A stretch of 64,000 nt of DNA from an uncultured Pseudomonadales bacterium (GCA_943846685.1 OX044363.1:786001-850000); one strand, 5' to 3'. Positions 1-9,384 are shown, counted from the stretch's first letter. A program made the numbers and translations. Notes: generated by a model not told the origin, from the sequence alone.

Positions 1-989
1 ACTAGCTGGGTATCCTCAAAGGGGATAGTCGCTGGCAGTTCCCAGGTTTCGCGAACAAGGGTAATGGTATCGGTATTTCTCGGCAGGTCATAAAAGTCTG
101 CACCATAAAAGCTGGCAAAGGCTTCGAGTTTATCCAGTGCGCCGGCCTCTTCAAAAGCCTGAGCGTAAAGCTCAATCCCCGCATGATGGCTAAAGCAACC
201 GGCACAGCCACAGGCTGACTCTTTTTTATTTTTGGCATGGGGCGCCGAGTCGGTGCCGAGAAAGAATTTTTTACTGCCACTAATAGCCGCCTTGATCAGC
301 GCATGCTGATGAATATCGCGCTTTAGTATCGGCAGGCAGAACAGGTGCGGGCGAATACCGCCAACTAACATATCGTTGCGGTTGTACAGCAAGTGTTGTG
401 GGGTAATAGTCGCCGCAATATTGTCGCCGGCGCTGGCCACAAACTCCGCCGCCTGTTTTGTGGTGATATGTTCGAGAATAATTTTCAGGCGCGGAAACTT
501 CTCCGCTATAACCCGCAGATGACGCTCAATAAAGACCGCCTCGCGATCAAAGATATCAATATCTGCAGTAGTCACCTCACCGTGCAGCTGAAGGATCATG
601 CCTACCTCTTGCATGGTCTCCAGAACCGCAGTGATATTGTTAAGGTCAGTTACCCCAGAGTCGGAGTTGGTCGTCGCGCCGGCCGGGTAGTATTTACAGC
701 CATGGATAAAACCACATTCCTTCGCCGCACGAATTTCATCCGGGGAAGTATTGTCTGTTAAATAGAGAACCATCAGCGGTTCCCAGTTTGAGCCCTCAGG
801 GCGCTGCGCCAGAATACGCTCGCGGTAAGCGGCAACCCGCTCAACAGTAGTCGCCGGTGGCACCAGATTTGGCATAATAATACCGCGCCCAAAACCGCGC
901 GTCGCTGCAGGCACAGTGGATGCCAGAGTCTCCTTGTCGCGAAGATGCAGGTGCCAGTCGTCAGGAAGGGTAAGAGTGATTTGATCCAT
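1..989 (-). CDS. pyrC: Dihydroorotase, 3' end cut by window edge
   Basis: Dihydroorotase closes carbamoyl-aspartate to dihydroorotate, the third step of pyrimidine synthesis, in the cytoplasm. The minus-strand reading frame opens [18 protein letters not shown], which carries the metal-binding HxHxRD signature, and continues through the family landmarks [29 protein letters not shown] (the Lys that is carboxylated to bridge the metals lies in this region), LQLHGEV, LEHITT and [10 protein letters not shown]. About 329 codons are visible without a stop; the family is about 345 residues, so only the last few are missing beyond base 1. The ATG at 987-989 fits the family start. It is divergent from the formyltransferase and argG; pyrC next to argG is common in Pseudomonas-like genomes. 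Identity is secure. Confidence 0.95.
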   Translation of the reverse strand, partial: MDQITLTLPDDWHLHLRDKETLASTVPAATRGFGRGIIMPNLVPPATTVERVAAYRERILAQRPEGSNWEPLMVLYLTDNTSPDEIRAAKECGFIHGCKYYPAGATTNSDSGVTDLNNITAVLETMQEVGMILQLHGEVTTADIDIFDREAVFIERHLRVIAEKFPRLKIILEHITTKQAAEFVASAGDNIAATITPQHLLYNRNDMLVGGIRPHLFCLPILKRDIHQHALIKAAISGSKKFFLGTDSAPHAKNKKESACGCAGCFSHHAGIELYAQAFEEAGALDKLEAFASFYGADFYDLPRNTDTITLVRETWELPATIPFEDTQL

Positions 990-1107
990 TATATTTTGTC
1001 CGCAGAGTCTGTGCGATATTGCAGAGCGAATGCTACCGGAAACGGTGGTCTCATACGAGTATTTATGGAACAGTGGGCAAAAGAAACAGCCTAAATAGCA
1101 GATTTAA

Positions 1108-1917
1108 ATGAATATCAGCATTCTTACCAACCGCGATCTTGCCAGCCATATTGCCCTAAGCCGATTGGTCAAAGAGCTCGCCGGCCACCGGCTGGCAATT
1201 TTTCTTTCGGAAAAGGTTGGTGGTGATCAGCAGCTACCCCAGCCTCTGGTTGAACTGGCGGCCTTTGAAAAAAGCCTGCTTGAAGATGGACGTCCGAGTT
1301 TTGATGAGCTGGCCGCCTCTGCTGGTTGTAGTATTCAAGGCTTTGACGATCTGGGTAATCTGGTTAATAGTCCCGAGGGGCTGGCACGGATTCAGGCCTC
1401 AGAGCCAGAGCTGATTATCTCTCTGCGCTTTGGGTTGATTATCCGCGACACTGTTATTGCCATTCCCCGTCACGGGGTAATTAATCTTCACTCTGGTCTA
1501 TTGCCGGATTACCGTGGGGTGATGGCAACCTTTAGAGCTATGCTTAATGGCGAGTCTGAAATAGCTTCGACACTGCACTATATACAGGATAGCGGCGTCG
1601 ACACTGGCGATATTATTTCGACAGTGGCGATCCCTCTGGCAAGAGATAAATCCTATCTGCTAAATGTCCTTAATTTGTATGCTGGTGGCTGTGATCAGAT
1701 TCTTCAGGCGGTGGCGGCTATTGAGACTGGGCAGCCTTTAACTGCAGTGCCTCAGCAGGGGGCGGCAGGGTATTTCAGCTTTCCGACAGAGGCCGAACTG
1801 GTACAGTTTTTTAACCTCGGTCACAGGCTGTTTGAAAGTGCTGATATCAGTCGGGTCAATACTCTTAATAATACTCTCAATAATACTTCCCATAATACTC
1901 GCCACAACCAATACTAA
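1108..1917 (+). CDS. Formyltransferase-family protein (Fmt/PurN-like)
   Basis: 269 residues with the folate-dependent formyltransferase core. The catalytic Asn-His-Asp set is visible: N126 and H128 in INLHSGLLPDYRG and D165 in DSGVDTGDI. It lacks the full C-terminal tRNA-binding domain of methionyl-tRNA formyltransferase (about 310 residues), so it more likely formylates another amine, such as a sugar nucleotide or amino-sugar, or acts as a hydrolase; substrate unknown. The last ~20 residues (VNTLNNTLNNTSHNTRHNQY) come from a 12-bp tandem repeat and look like a low-complexity tail. There is no strong ribosome-binding site before the ATG. It sits between pyrC and argG, 59 bp upstream of the latter. 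Confidence 0.75.
   Translation: MNISILTNRDLASHIALSRLVKELAGHRLAIFLSEKVGGDQQLPQPLVELAAFEKSLLEDGRPSFDELAASAGCSIQGFDDLGNLVNSPEGLARIQASEPELIISLRFGLIIRDTVIAIPRHGVINLHSGLLPDYRGVMATFRAMLNGESEIASTLHYIQDSGVDTGDIISTVAIPLARDKSYLLNVLNLYAGGCDQILQAVAAIETGQPLTAVPQQGAAGYFSFPTEAELVQFFNLGHRLFESADISRVNTLNNTLNNTSHNTRHNQY
1858..1915 (+). repeat. 12-bp tandem array at 3' end of formyltransferase gene
   Basis: The hexamer AATACT recurs at 1858, 1870, 1882 and 1894 (exact 12-bp period) and once more at 1910. The repeat is in frame and encodes successive N-T-x-x units up to the stop codon. Confidence 0.85.
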
Positions 1918-1976
1918 ATCCCCCGCCATTAGGGTAAAATTCGCGCCTCGTTTTCTCCAGTTAAGGATTTTGCAAC

Positions 1977-3197
1977 GTGTCAGACGTTAAAAAAGTAGTT
2001 TTAGCCTATTCAGGTGGTTTGGATACTTCAGTTATTGTTAAGTGGCTGCAAGAGGAATATAACTGCGAAGTGGTGACTTTTACCGCCGATATCGGTCAGG
2101 GTGAAGAAGTTGAACCGGCTCGCGCCAAAGCCGAAGCGCTGGGTGTAAAAGAAATCTATATTGATGATCTGCGTGAAGAGTACGCACGGGACTTCGTCTT
2201 TCCAATGTTCCGCGCCAACACCATCTACGAAGGTGAATATCTGCTCGGCACCTCTATTGCCCGTCCGCTGATTGCTAAGCGTCTTATCGAGATTGCCAAT
2301 GAAACCGGTGCTGACACCATCTCTCACGGTGCCACTGGCAAGGGTAATGACCAGGTGCGTTTCGAGCTAGGTGCCTATGCACTGAAGCCGGGTATCAAGG
2401 TTATCGCGCCATGGCGTGAGTGGGATCTAAACTCACGCGACAAGTTAATGGAATACTGTGAAACCCACAGTATTCCGGTAGAGATGAAGCGCGGTAAAAA
2501 GTCACCGTTCTCTATGGATGCCAATCTGCTGCATATCTCCTACGAAGGCGGCAATCTGGAAGATCCCTGGTCAGAAGCTGAAGATGATATGTGGCGCTGG
2601 ACAGTTTCCCCAGAGGAAGCACCAGACGAAGCGACCTATATGGATATCCGCTACGAGAAGGGCGATATTGTGGCTATCGACGGTGTGGCTATGTCGGCAG
2701 CGACAGTGATTGAACATTTAAACGAAGTTGCCGGCGCCAATGGTGTGGGTCGACTGGATATCGTTGAAAACCGCTACGTGGGCATGAAGTCGCGTGGCTG
2801 TTACGAAACACCGGCGGGCACAGTGATGATGAAAGCGCACCGCGCCATTGAGTCATTAACTCTGGATCGCGAAGTGGCACATATGAAAGATGAGCTGATG
2901 CCCAAGTACGCCAAGCTGATTTACAACGGTTACTGGTGGGCACCAGAGCGTTTGATGCTGCAAGCGGCAATTGACCAGACTCAGGATGTGGTTAATGGTG
3001 AAGTGCGCATTAAACTCTACAAAGGAGGTGTGAGTGTTGTCGGACGACAGTCAGCCACTGACAGTCTGTTTGATGCCAATATCGCCACCTTTGACGATGA
3101 TGGCGGCGCTTACAATCAGGCCGATGCCGAGGGCTTTATTAAATTGAACGCACTGCGTTTAAGAATTGCTGCCAACCGCGATCGCGATCTTGTGTAA
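1977..3197 (+). CDS. argG: Argininosuccinate synthase
   Basis: Joins citrulline and aspartate with ATP to make argininosuccinate, the penultimate step of arginine synthesis (cytoplasm). The 406 residues match the usual ~400-residue bacterial form. The N-terminal PP-loop [15 protein letters not shown] binds ATP; further landmarks are the citrulline/aspartate-binding segments [32 protein letters not shown] and [10 protein letters not shown]. The start is GTG at 1977, preceded by AAGGATTT at a good distance. The gene is followed by a strong intrinsic terminator, so it is probably transcribed alone or with the formyltransferase. Confidence 0.98.
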   Translation: MSDVKKVVLAYSGGLDTSVIVKWLQEEYNCEVVTFTADIGQGEEVEPARAKAEALGVKEIYIDDLREEYARDFVFPMFRANTIYEGEYLLGTSIARPLIAKRLIEIANETGADTISHGATGKGNDQVRFELGAYALKPGIKVIAPWREWDLNSRDKLMEYCETHSIPVEMKRGKKSPFSMDANLLHISYEGGNLEDPWSEAEDDMWRWTVSPEEAPDEATYMDIRYEKGDIVAIDGVAMSAATVIEHLNEVAGANGVGRLDIVENRYVGMKSRGCYETPAGTVMMKAHRAIESLTLDREVAHMKDELMPKYAKLIYNGYWWAPERLMLQAAIDQTQDVVNGEVRIKLYKGGVSVVGRQSATDSLFDANIATFDDDGGAYNQADAEGFIKLNALRLRIAANRDRDLV

Positions 3198-3207
3198 GCA
3201 ATAAGCT

Positions 3208-3234
3208 ACAAAGCTACTAGTTACAAAGCTACTA
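3208..3234 (+). repeat. 15-bp tandem duplication after argG
   Basis: The 12-mer ACAAAGCTACTA occurs at 3208 and again at 3223, a 15-bp period, just before the argG terminator. A small example of the micro-tandem pattern seen elsewhere in the window. Confidence 0.7.
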
Positions 3235-3272
3235 AAAACGCCGGTGAAAAAACTTTCCCGGCGTTTTTTTTT
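3234..3272 (+). terminator. Intrinsic terminator of argG
   Basis: AAAAACGCCGG (3234-3244) pairs with CCGGCGTTTTT (from 3258) around a loop of about 13 nt and runs into nine T. Stem and U-tract are both strong. Confidence 0.9.
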
Positions 3273-3383
3273 GTGAATAATCTCTAGGTTACAAGCTCAA
3301 AACTCACCAGCCACAAACTTTCCCTCTCACCCCAGCTGCTTTCGGTTACTATAATCTGGCAGATAAATACCGGAGAGTAGAAG

Positions 3384-5504
3384 ATGCCCGCTGAACAGAA
3401 AACCCATTACCGCGCCTGCAACCTCTGCGAGGCGATCTGTGGCCTTGAGATTAAAACTCAGGGCGATCAGGTGCTATCCATTAAAGGCGACAAAAACGAC
3501 CCTTTAAGCCGCGGCTATATCTGTCCCAAAGGTGTGGCTATGCAGGATATCTACAGCGACCCCAACCGACTGCGCAAGCCAGTCAAAAAACACGGCGATA
3601 GCTGGGTTGAAATCAGTTGGCAAGAAGCCTTCGACAGCGTTGCCGAAAAGCTGGTGGCAGTGCAGGAGCAGCACGGCCAAAACGCCGTCGCTTTTTTTGC
3701 CGGCAACCCCAATGTGCACAATTATGGCAGCATGACCCACGCCGGTGTATTGCGCAAAGCGGTGCAGAGCAAAATTCATTTCTCCGCGACCAGTCTTGAT
3801 CAGCTGCCCCATCACTTAACTTCCTACAGCCTCTATGGCCACCAGTCGTTAATTCCGGTTCCAGATATTGATCACAGCCACTATATGTTAATTATTGGCG
3901 GCAACCCGCTGGCCTCCAATGGCAGCATTATGACCTCGCCAGATATACCCAAGCGCCTAAAAGCTATTCAGCAGCGCGGTGGTCGCTTTATTGTGATTGA
4001 CCCCCGACGAACTGAAACCGCAGAAATCGCCGATCAGCATCTGTTTATTCGTCCGGGCACCGATGCCTGGTTGCTAATGGCCATGATAAATACCTTATTT
4101 GCCGAAGATCTGGTCAAAACCGGTCATCTCACCGATTTACTGGTCGGCATAGATCAGGTTCGCAGTGCCTGTGAATCCTTTACCCCTGAGCTCGCCGAGC
4201 AATATAGCGGCGTGGCAGCAGAACAGATTCGCCAGTTGGCCAGAGATATGGCCAACACAGAAGGCGCAGTCTGCTATGGCCGTATGGGTGTCTCCGTACA
4301 GGTCTATGGCACCCTCTGCCAGTGGGCGATCCAGATGATTAATATACTCACCCATTCGCTTGATGTGCGCGGTGGCATGATGGCCTCATCCCCAGCCTTT
4401 GGTTATATAAAGCCCGGTGAATCCGGTGCCGGCCATTTTGCCGCCTTCCACAGTCGCGTCAGTGGCCTGCCAGAGTTTTCCGGAGAGCTGCCCGCCTCGG
4501 CAATGGCAGAAGAAATATTAATTGAGGGCGAAGGACAGATTCGCAGTCTGATAACCATAGCCGGCAACCCGGTACTCTCCGCCCCCAATGGCAATCAGAT
4601 GGATAAAGCCCTTGCCGGACTGGATTTTATGGTCTCGATTGATTTTTATATCAATGAAACCACCCAGCACGCCGATATTATTCTGCCGCCCACCAGCGCC
4701 CTTGAACACGACCACTACGATATCGCCTTCCATCGATTTGCTATTCACAACACCGCACGCTTTAACCAAGCGGTCTTTGAACCCGCGCAGGATTCCAAGC
4801 ATGACTGGGAGATATTTAATCAATTGGGACTGGCCATTGCCGCGCGCAAAGGTGTAGATGCCAAACCTCTGCCATCCCCGGATCAGATCGTTGATTACGG
4901 CATTCAGTGTGGGCCTTACAGTGCCAAAGCCGGCCACGAATTGGAGCTTACGCTGGATAAGGTAAAACAGCATATCCACGGTTTGGATATAGGCCCCTTG
5001 GAACCAAGCCTGCCTCAGCGGCTCTGTACCGCTGATGGAAAAATCACCCTAATGGCCGACTATATAGAACAAGATATAGCTCGCTTGAACGCGGATCAGC
5101 CGCTGATAGAGAAGGATGAATTTCTATTAATTGGCCGTCGCCATATTCGCAGCAATAACTCCTGGATGCACAATTCCAAACGATTAGTTAAAGGCAAGCC
5201 CCGCTGGCAGCTGTTAATGCATCCAGATGATTTGGCGGCTCACCAGTTACAGGATCAATCTCAGGTGCGTATTCAGTCGAGAGTGGGCGAAGTGCAAACC
5301 CAGGTGCTGGCCAGTGATGAAGTGATGCCGGGGGTGGTGAGTTTGCCCCATGGCTGGGGTCATAAGCGCGAGGGTGTGAATTTGGATATTGCGGCGGAGC
5401 AGGAGGGGGTTAGCTGTAATGATCTAACCGATGAAAAGTTGATTGATCAGGCCAGTGGCAACTCTGCGTTAAATGGAGTGCCGGTTAGGATATTTGCGGT
5501 TTAA
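3384..5504 (+). CDS. Molybdopterin-dependent oxidoreductase (DMSO reductase superfamily)
   Basis: 706-residue catalytic subunit of the bis-molybdopterin family. An N-terminal [4Fe-4S] site is formed by C12, C15, C19 and C47 (the last in the usual C-P-K-G). Molybdopterin-binding segments follow (IIGGNPLASNG, VIDPRRTETAEIADQHLFIRPGTDAWLLMAM, SLPHGWGHKREGVN near the C-terminus). At the position where the metal ligand is expected there is SATSLDQLP (S137, D139) and no Cys or Sec. There is no Tat signal, so it should be cytoplasmic. No electron-transfer or membrane subunit gene and no formate or nitrate genes lie nearby, so substrate cannot be assigned. ATG at 3384 follows GGAGAGTAGAAG. Formate-dehydrogenase-like oxidation is one possibility. 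Confidence 0.85.
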   Translation: MPAEQKTHYRACNLCEAICGLEIKTQGDQVLSIKGDKNDPLSRGYICPKGVAMQDIYSDPNRLRKPVKKHGDSWVEISWQEAFDSVAEKLVAVQEQHGQNAVAFFAGNPNVHNYGSMTHAGVLRKAVQSKIHFSATSLDQLPHHLTSYSLYGHQSLIPVPDIDHSHYMLIIGGNPLASNGSIMTSPDIPKRLKAIQQRGGRFIVIDPRRTETAEIADQHLFIRPGTDAWLLMAMINTLFAEDLVKTGHLTDLLVGIDQVRSACESFTPELAEQYSGVAAEQIRQLARDMANTEGAVCYGRMGVSVQVYGTLCQWAIQMINILTHSLDVRGGMMASSPAFGYIKPGESGAGHFAAFHSRVSGLPEFSGELPASAMAEEILIEGEGQIRSLITIAGNPVLSAPNGNQMDKALAGLDFMVSIDFYINETTQHADIILPPTSALEHDHYDIAFHRFAIHNTARFNQAVFEPAQDSKHDWEIFNQLGLAIAARKGVDAKPLPSPDQIVDYGIQCGPYSAKAGHELELTLDKVKQHIHGLDIGPLEPSLPQRLCTADGKITLMADYIEQDIARLNADQPLIEKDEFLLIGRRHIRSNNSWMHNSKRLVKGKPRWQLLMHPDDLAAHQLQDQSQVRIQSRVGEVQTQVLASDEVMPGVVSLPHGWGHKREGVNLDIAAEQEGVSCNDLTDEKLIDQASGNSALNGVPVRIFAV

Positions 5505-5509
5505 ACCTG

Positions 5510-5579
5510 CTTTTTATTAAAAGCTCTTAATAAAGGACTCTTAATAAAACGGCTCTCAATAAAGTGCTCTCAATAAGTG
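5510..5579. repeat. 14-15-bp degenerate tandem array
   Basis: Variants of CTCTTAATAAAGGA start at about 5510, 5524, 5538, 5553 and 5567 and fill the whole 75-bp gap between the convergent molybdoenzyme gene and the double-domain gene. It has no U-tract and is not an obvious terminator. Confidence 0.85.
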
Positions 5580-6272
5580 CTATGCCGTCCAACTACTATC
5601 CGACCAGCGCCACTGATTAGTGGCCTTATAGCCCTTGGTATAGGCAATTCCACGAATAAGATCGCCAGCCCCTTCAATACTGCCGCCAGTCTTATCATCC
5701 CACTCCAGCGTCAGCCGGCGCAGATCATGGCGCAACCTAACCTGCCCATAATGCACCCAGGCATCGCTGCCATAGTACTCATAGGTGACATACCAGCCCT
5801 CGGATTTTAGGGTTTTAATCAGGTCTCTAAATTCGTAGGTGGGAATTCCTTTAATCGTTGCCAGACCCAGCAGCCGAAAGCGGAGTTTGTGAAATGCTCG
5901 ACAGATAAAATTCCTTTGTTTCATCCACAACCACTCCTTTGATGAGCCATCTTTATGATTAATATAGACGAAGTTTTTTAGCATGTAGGCGATTTTCTCT
6001 ACATGTTCTTCAGCACCTTCAATACTGCCACCCTCTTTATTGTCCCATTCAAAGGACAGCTTGCTTGAATTGCACTCAAGCTTAATTTTCGAGTAGTGAT
6101 CCAGAATATCGGCATCGTGATTTTCGCTGGTAATACGCCAGCCTTCTGACTTAAGGCTTTGAATAAGACTTATAAATTCGCTGGAGGGGATTTTTTTTAT
6201 AGTAGCTGTGCCCGGGGCACTTGGACGATGCTCGGGAATTTTTCGTGAGATCCAACTACCATTCTTAATCAT
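5580..6272 (-). CDS. Unrecognised protein made of two tandem copies of one domain
   Basis: 230 residues, no family recognised. It is an internal duplication: roughly residues 23-118 and 138-230 align from ATIK(K/G)IP through EF(I/R)xLI(Q/K)(S/T)LKSEGW, a charged (K/R)(L/H)xxxxxxLxxEWD(N/D)K strand and GGSIEGA to a helix ending (E/R)(K/G)IAY. The part before each copy (SRKIPEHR / CRAFHKLR) also resembles, so the unit may be about 115 residues. Helix-strand-strand-helix layout, no signal peptide, no membrane segment, conserved Trp and Glu but no evident catalytic triad. ATG at 6272 follows AAGGAG. Its neighbours are an OsmC gene on the same strand and a converging molybdoenzyme; neither suggests a role. 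Confidence 0.65.
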   Translation of the reverse strand: MIKNGSWISRKIPEHRPSAPGTATIKKIPSSEFISLIQSLKSEGWRITSENHDADILDHYSKIKLECNSSKLSFEWDNKEGGSIEGAEEHVEKIAYMLKNFVYINHKDGSSKEWLWMKQRNFICRAFHKLRFRLLGLATIKGIPTYEFRDLIKTLKSEGWYVTYEYYGSDAWVHYGQVRLRHDLRRLTLEWDDKTGGSIEGAGDLIRGIAYTKGYKATNQWRWSDSSWTA

Positions 6273-6385
6273 CCTTAAATTACTCCTTGTAATTACACTG
6301 AAAATCTATTCACCTATAAATAATACATTCGGCGTGATAATTTGTCAAAGGGGAAATTTAAGAATAAATTTTTCCTATATGGGGG

Positions 6386-6820
6386 TTATCCAGTAGTAAT
6401 AAATGGCTCCAGAGTTAATTCGGCCGATAACGAATTGCTGATCAGGCAGGTTTGTTCCGCTTTATGTAATAGCTTCTCAGCCTTGGCGCGATCATCCTCA
6501 GATAAGATAACCAGCTCCACCTTTGAAAGGATTTTGGTAAACAGCATCTTGCCGTCCACCAGATTAAGCTCGCCTTCGGAGACGCATTCGATAGATTTCC
6601 ACTCCAACTTTGATGTTGCGGCAATCGCGCGAAATGAGAGTACTAAACAGTTGGCCACAGCGGCCATTAGTAGGTCTTCCGGTGACCATTTATCGCCCGG
6701 ACCACCAAACTCTAATGGTGGGGAGACTTCTAAATCGGGAAGATGATCAGCGGAGGCAATCAGATCGCCAGTAGGAGCGCCATTTACTTTTATACTGTAG
6801 TGATGAGGGAGGCTAAGCAT
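6386..6820 (-). CDS. OsmC/Ohr-family protein
   Basis: About 144 residues from ATG 6818-6820, chosen over an in-frame ATG at 6847 because AAAAAGGA lies 8-9 nt before it. The OsmC fold is shown by SADHLPDLEVSPPLEFGGPGDKWSPEDLLMAAVANCLVLSF: a conserved Glu/Arg-region helix and the peroxidatic Cys in AANCLVLSF. The second Cys is in the stretch EKLLHKAEQTCLIS. Family members reduce organic hydroperoxides with thiols in the cytoplasm. Length and the two-cysteine layout fit the family. It precedes the double-domain protein on the same strand with a gap of 113 bp, so the two may or may not share a transcript. Confidence 0.85.
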   Translation of the reverse strand: MLSLPHHYSIKVNGAPTGDLIASADHLPDLEVSPPLEFGGPGDKWSPEDLLMAAVANCLVLSFRAIAATSKLEWKSIECVSEGELNLVDGKMLFTKILSKVELVILSEDDRAKAEKLLHKAEQTCLISNSLSAELTLEPFITTG

Positions 6821-7038
6821 GGTCAAAATCCTTTTTTGAGATAGCATTTAAAGGGAGTGTCTACAGGTAAGTTTAGAATGAGTTTTTAGCGATGAGATTG
6901 AGGGAGGTCAGATTTAGCGCACATTTCAAACGTCGGGCTAGATTTTTTGGCTGCACGTTAGTCAATGGCGCTGAGTCACAGGTTTGAAAATCACAAAATT
7001 GTCTCATGGCATTTACGAACGAATTTCGGTTGTACGTG
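6821..7038. other. Intergenic stretch with no recognisable gene
   Basis: A 218-bp gap between the OsmC and MscS genes, both on the minus strand. Short open frames exist on the minus strand but have no ribosome-binding site or protein-like composition. No terminator was found. Confidence 0.5.
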
Positions 7039-7884
7039 CTAGCTGCGCATATGCACATCCATCTGTGGGAATGGAATCTCTATTCCTGACTCTCGCAAAC
7101 GGTTGTAGATAGCTGTCAGGTACTGTGATTTAACCAGCCCCGGGCGTTTTACCCACTCGCCCTTAGCCCAGACTATCAATGAGCACTCCACCCCTGAAGA
7201 GCCCAGCTCGGTGACCAGTACACCGGGTTTAATATCCTCGCGGTGCAGTGTAATTGGCACATCCTCAGCCGCTTTTAACCCGGCCTCTCGGACTGACGCC
7301 AGATCACTGCCATAGGCAACGCTAAAGTGAATTGAGAAGCGGCGAATATCATCGTTAAGCGTCCAGTTGTTAACCTGATTGCTAACAAAGTCCGCGTTGG
7401 GTACCAGAATATCCGCATTGTCCAGAGTGCGAATTAATGTGCTGCGAATATTGATCTCACGCACCTCGCCCAATAGCCCATTGGGCAGCTCGACAAAGTC
7501 GCCGATCCGCAAGGACTTCTCAAACAGAATAATAATGCCGCAGACAAAGTTATTAACAATCGACTGCAAGCCAAAACCAATACCCACACCCAGCGCACCG
7601 GCAACCAGCATCAGATTATCGAAGCTCACCCCGAGCGCAGAAAACGCCAACAGAATAGCAACGCTGTAAACAATATATTTCAGCACCCGCTGGACAATAT
7701 AAATATTTTGATCATGCGCGCCGCTGCGCCTTGCAGCGGCGGAAGAGGCCTTGTTAACCACCCGCAGCAACAGTGCACCGAGCAATAAAATACCAAAAGC
7801 CGAAGCGACATCAGCAATTCGCAAACTGAAGTCGCCCAGGGTTAGCAGGGGTATAGATAGCCAGTTTTGTAATTGTCCTATCAC
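7039..7884 (-). CDS. Small-conductance mechanosensitive channel, MscS family
   Basis: About 281 residues. MscS channels open on membrane tension and release solutes during osmotic downshock. An N-terminal membrane helix pair is followed by the pore helix and the MscS signature (LMLVAGALGVGIGFGLQSIVNNFVCGIIILFEKSLRIGDFVELPNGLLGEVREINIRSTLIRTLDNADILVPNADFVSNQVNNW). The rest forms the cytoplasmic cage and ends IEIPFPQMDVH, typical of the family. GTG at 7884 is preferred as the start because AAAAGGA lies about 10 nt upstream; an in-frame ATG at 7932 gives a longer version without a site. Divergent from cbpA. Confidence 0.88.
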   Translation of the reverse strand: MIGQLQNWLSIPLLTLGDFSLRIADVASAFGILLLGALLLRVVNKASSAAARRSGAHDQNIYIVQRVLKYIVYSVAILLAFSALGVSFDNLMLVAGALGVGIGFGLQSIVNNFVCGIIILFEKSLRIGDFVELPNGLLGEVREINIRSTLIRTLDNADILVPNADFVSNQVNNWTLNDDIRRFSIHFSVAYGSDLASVREAGLKAAEDVPITLHREDIKPGVLVTELGSSGVECSLIVWAKGEWVKRPGLVKSQYLTAIYNRLRESGIEIPFPQMDVHMRS

Positions 7885-8099
7885 AACGATTAATCCTTTT
7901 CGTTTTAGCACCGAGTGCCAAGTATATGGCAAATTATTAAAATCGGAAGAAATTAATATTGATCAAAGATCTATTGATTAGCCAATCTACAGCCATCGAT
8001 TTATCGACTAGACTTTTTAAACAGGCACTTAAAATAACGCTTAAATTAGATCTGAAAATAAACTGCCTGAAAAAGCCCCTGCAAAACAATGGATTGATT

Positions 8100-9041
8100 A
8101 TGGCGTTTAAAGACTACTACAAAATACTCGACGTCGCCGAAGATGCAGACAGCAAAGCGATTAAAACCGCCTACCGAAAATTGGCCAGAAAATACCATCC
8201 GGACGTCAGTGAACATAAAGAGGCGGAAGAAAAGTTTAAAGAAGTCACCGAAGCCTACGAGGTGTTAAAAGACTCGGAAAAACGCGCCCAGTACGACGAG
8301 TACCGCAAATATGGAGGGCGATCATCGAGCCAGCAGGATGGCAGTGATGGTAATGCTCAATTCGAAGGCGATTTCTCAGATTTTTTCTCCTCAATATTTG
8401 GTGGAACTGGCCCCAATAAAGGGCAGCAAAGGCAGAACTATGGATTTACCTCCCAGCAGTCGTTTAACCAGCGCGGCCAGGATATTGAAACCGATCTGCC
8501 GGTCTTTCTTGAAGATACTCTAACCACCGATGCCACCAAAACTATTTCCTACCAATTGCCTTACCGGGATGCGCAGGGACATATCAGTGAAATTAACCGC
8601 ACCCTCAATGTAAAAATCCCCGCAGGAGTCGTTAACGGTGAGCGTATCCGTCTTAAAGGGCAGGGTGGACAGGGCATAGGTGGCGCCTCAAATGGTGACC
8701 TCTATCTACGCATACGTCTGGTGCCTCATCCCCTGTTTGATGTCGAAGCCCACAACCTGATTATCACCGTACCCCTGGCACCCTGGGAAGCCGCACTGGG
8801 CGCCACCATGGAAGTACCAACCCTAACGGGAAAAATTAAATTAACCATACCCGCCGACAGCCAGACCGGCCAGCGGCTGCGCATCAAAGGCAAAGGATTG
8901 TTGCGCAAGCAGGGTCATGGTGACCTCTATGCAGTATTAAAAGTGGTGATGCCCAGTGCCACTAGCAGCGAGGTTAAAAAGCAGTGGCAACAGCTAGCCA
9001 GCAGCGCGGTGTTTGATCCGAGAGAGGAGTGGAGTAAATAA
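8100..9041 (+). CDS. cbpA: Curved DNA-binding protein CbpA (DnaJ family co-chaperone)
   Basis: 313 residues, close to E. coli CbpA (306). An N-terminal J domain (about 1-70) has the HPD motif at 33-35 (KYHPDVSEH) that stimulates DnaK ATPase. A Gly/Ser-rich linker with phenylalanines follows ([10 protein letters not shown]) and then the two C-terminal substrate-binding beta domains ([47 protein letters not shown]). There is no zinc domain, which separates it from DnaJ proper. The start is ATG 8100 ([10 protein letters not shown]); an upstream in-frame start would add an unrelated 47-residue leader. cbpM follows after 2 bp and should modulate it. Confidence 0.93.
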   Translation: MAFKDYYKILDVAEDADSKAIKTAYRKLARKYHPDVSEHKEAEEKFKEVTEAYEVLKDSEKRAQYDEYRKYGGRSSSQQDGSDGNAQFEGDFSDFFSSIFGGTGPNKGQQRQNYGFTSQQSFNQRGQDIETDLPVFLEDTLTTDATKTISYQLPYRDAQGHISEINRTLNVKIPAGVVNGERIRLKGQGGQGIGGASNGDLYLRIRLVPHPLFDVEAHNLIITVPLAPWEAALGATMEVPTLTGKIKLTIPADSQTGQRLRIKGKGLLRKQGHGDLYAVLKVVMPSATSSEVKKQWQQLASSAVFDPREEWSK

Positions 9042-9043
9042 CC

Positions 9044-9340
9044 ATGGAAAGCCAATATTTTAGTTTTCAGGAACTGTGCAATATCACCGCACTGCCATCG
9101 CAGACCATTATTGAAATTGTTGATCAGGGTATTGTTGAGCCTGAGGGAACCGACCCTGAAACCTGGTTGTTTAATACGCAGATGGTTAGCATCACTAGGA
9201 AAGCCTGTAGATTACATAATGATTTGGAAATTGATTGGTCGGGAATAGCACTGGCGATTAGTCTGTTGGAAGAGCTTGAAGAGATTCGCCATGAAAATCA
9301 GCAGCTAAAGGCACAGTTAGATCGGTTTATTGCCGGTTGA
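9044..9340 (+). CDS. cbpM: Chaperone modulator CbpM
   Basis: 98 residues. CbpM binds the J domain of CbpA and inhibits its co-chaperone and DNA-binding activity. MerR-like helix-turn-helix features (FSFQELCNITALPSQTIIEIVDQGIVEPEG) are followed by a C-terminal helix rich in Glu and Leu (SLLEELEEIRHENQQLKAQLDRFI). The ATG follows the cbpA stop by 2 bp with GAGAGGAG as ribosome-binding site, so the two are translationally linked, as in E. coli. Confidence 0.9.
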   Translation: MESQYFSFQELCNITALPSQTIIEIVDQGIVEPEGTDPETWLFNTQMVSITRKACRLHNDLEIDWSGIALAISLLEELEEIRHENQQLKAQLDRFIAG

Positions 9341-9384
9341 AGGACTGGCCTAAGTTCTGGTCTATGCTACCTAGTTATCCTCAG

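Noticed and set aside
393..761. Plus-strand open frame of 122 codons
   Set aside because: It lies wholly within pyrC on the opposite strand, which matches its family along its length.
4518..4979. Minus-strand open frame of 153 codons
   Set aside because: Antisense to the molybdoenzyme gene, with no recognisable domain.
5580..6272. HicA-type toxin
   Set aside because: Only the first helix pattern resembles HicA; the catalytic His of the family is lacking and there is no HicB next to it.
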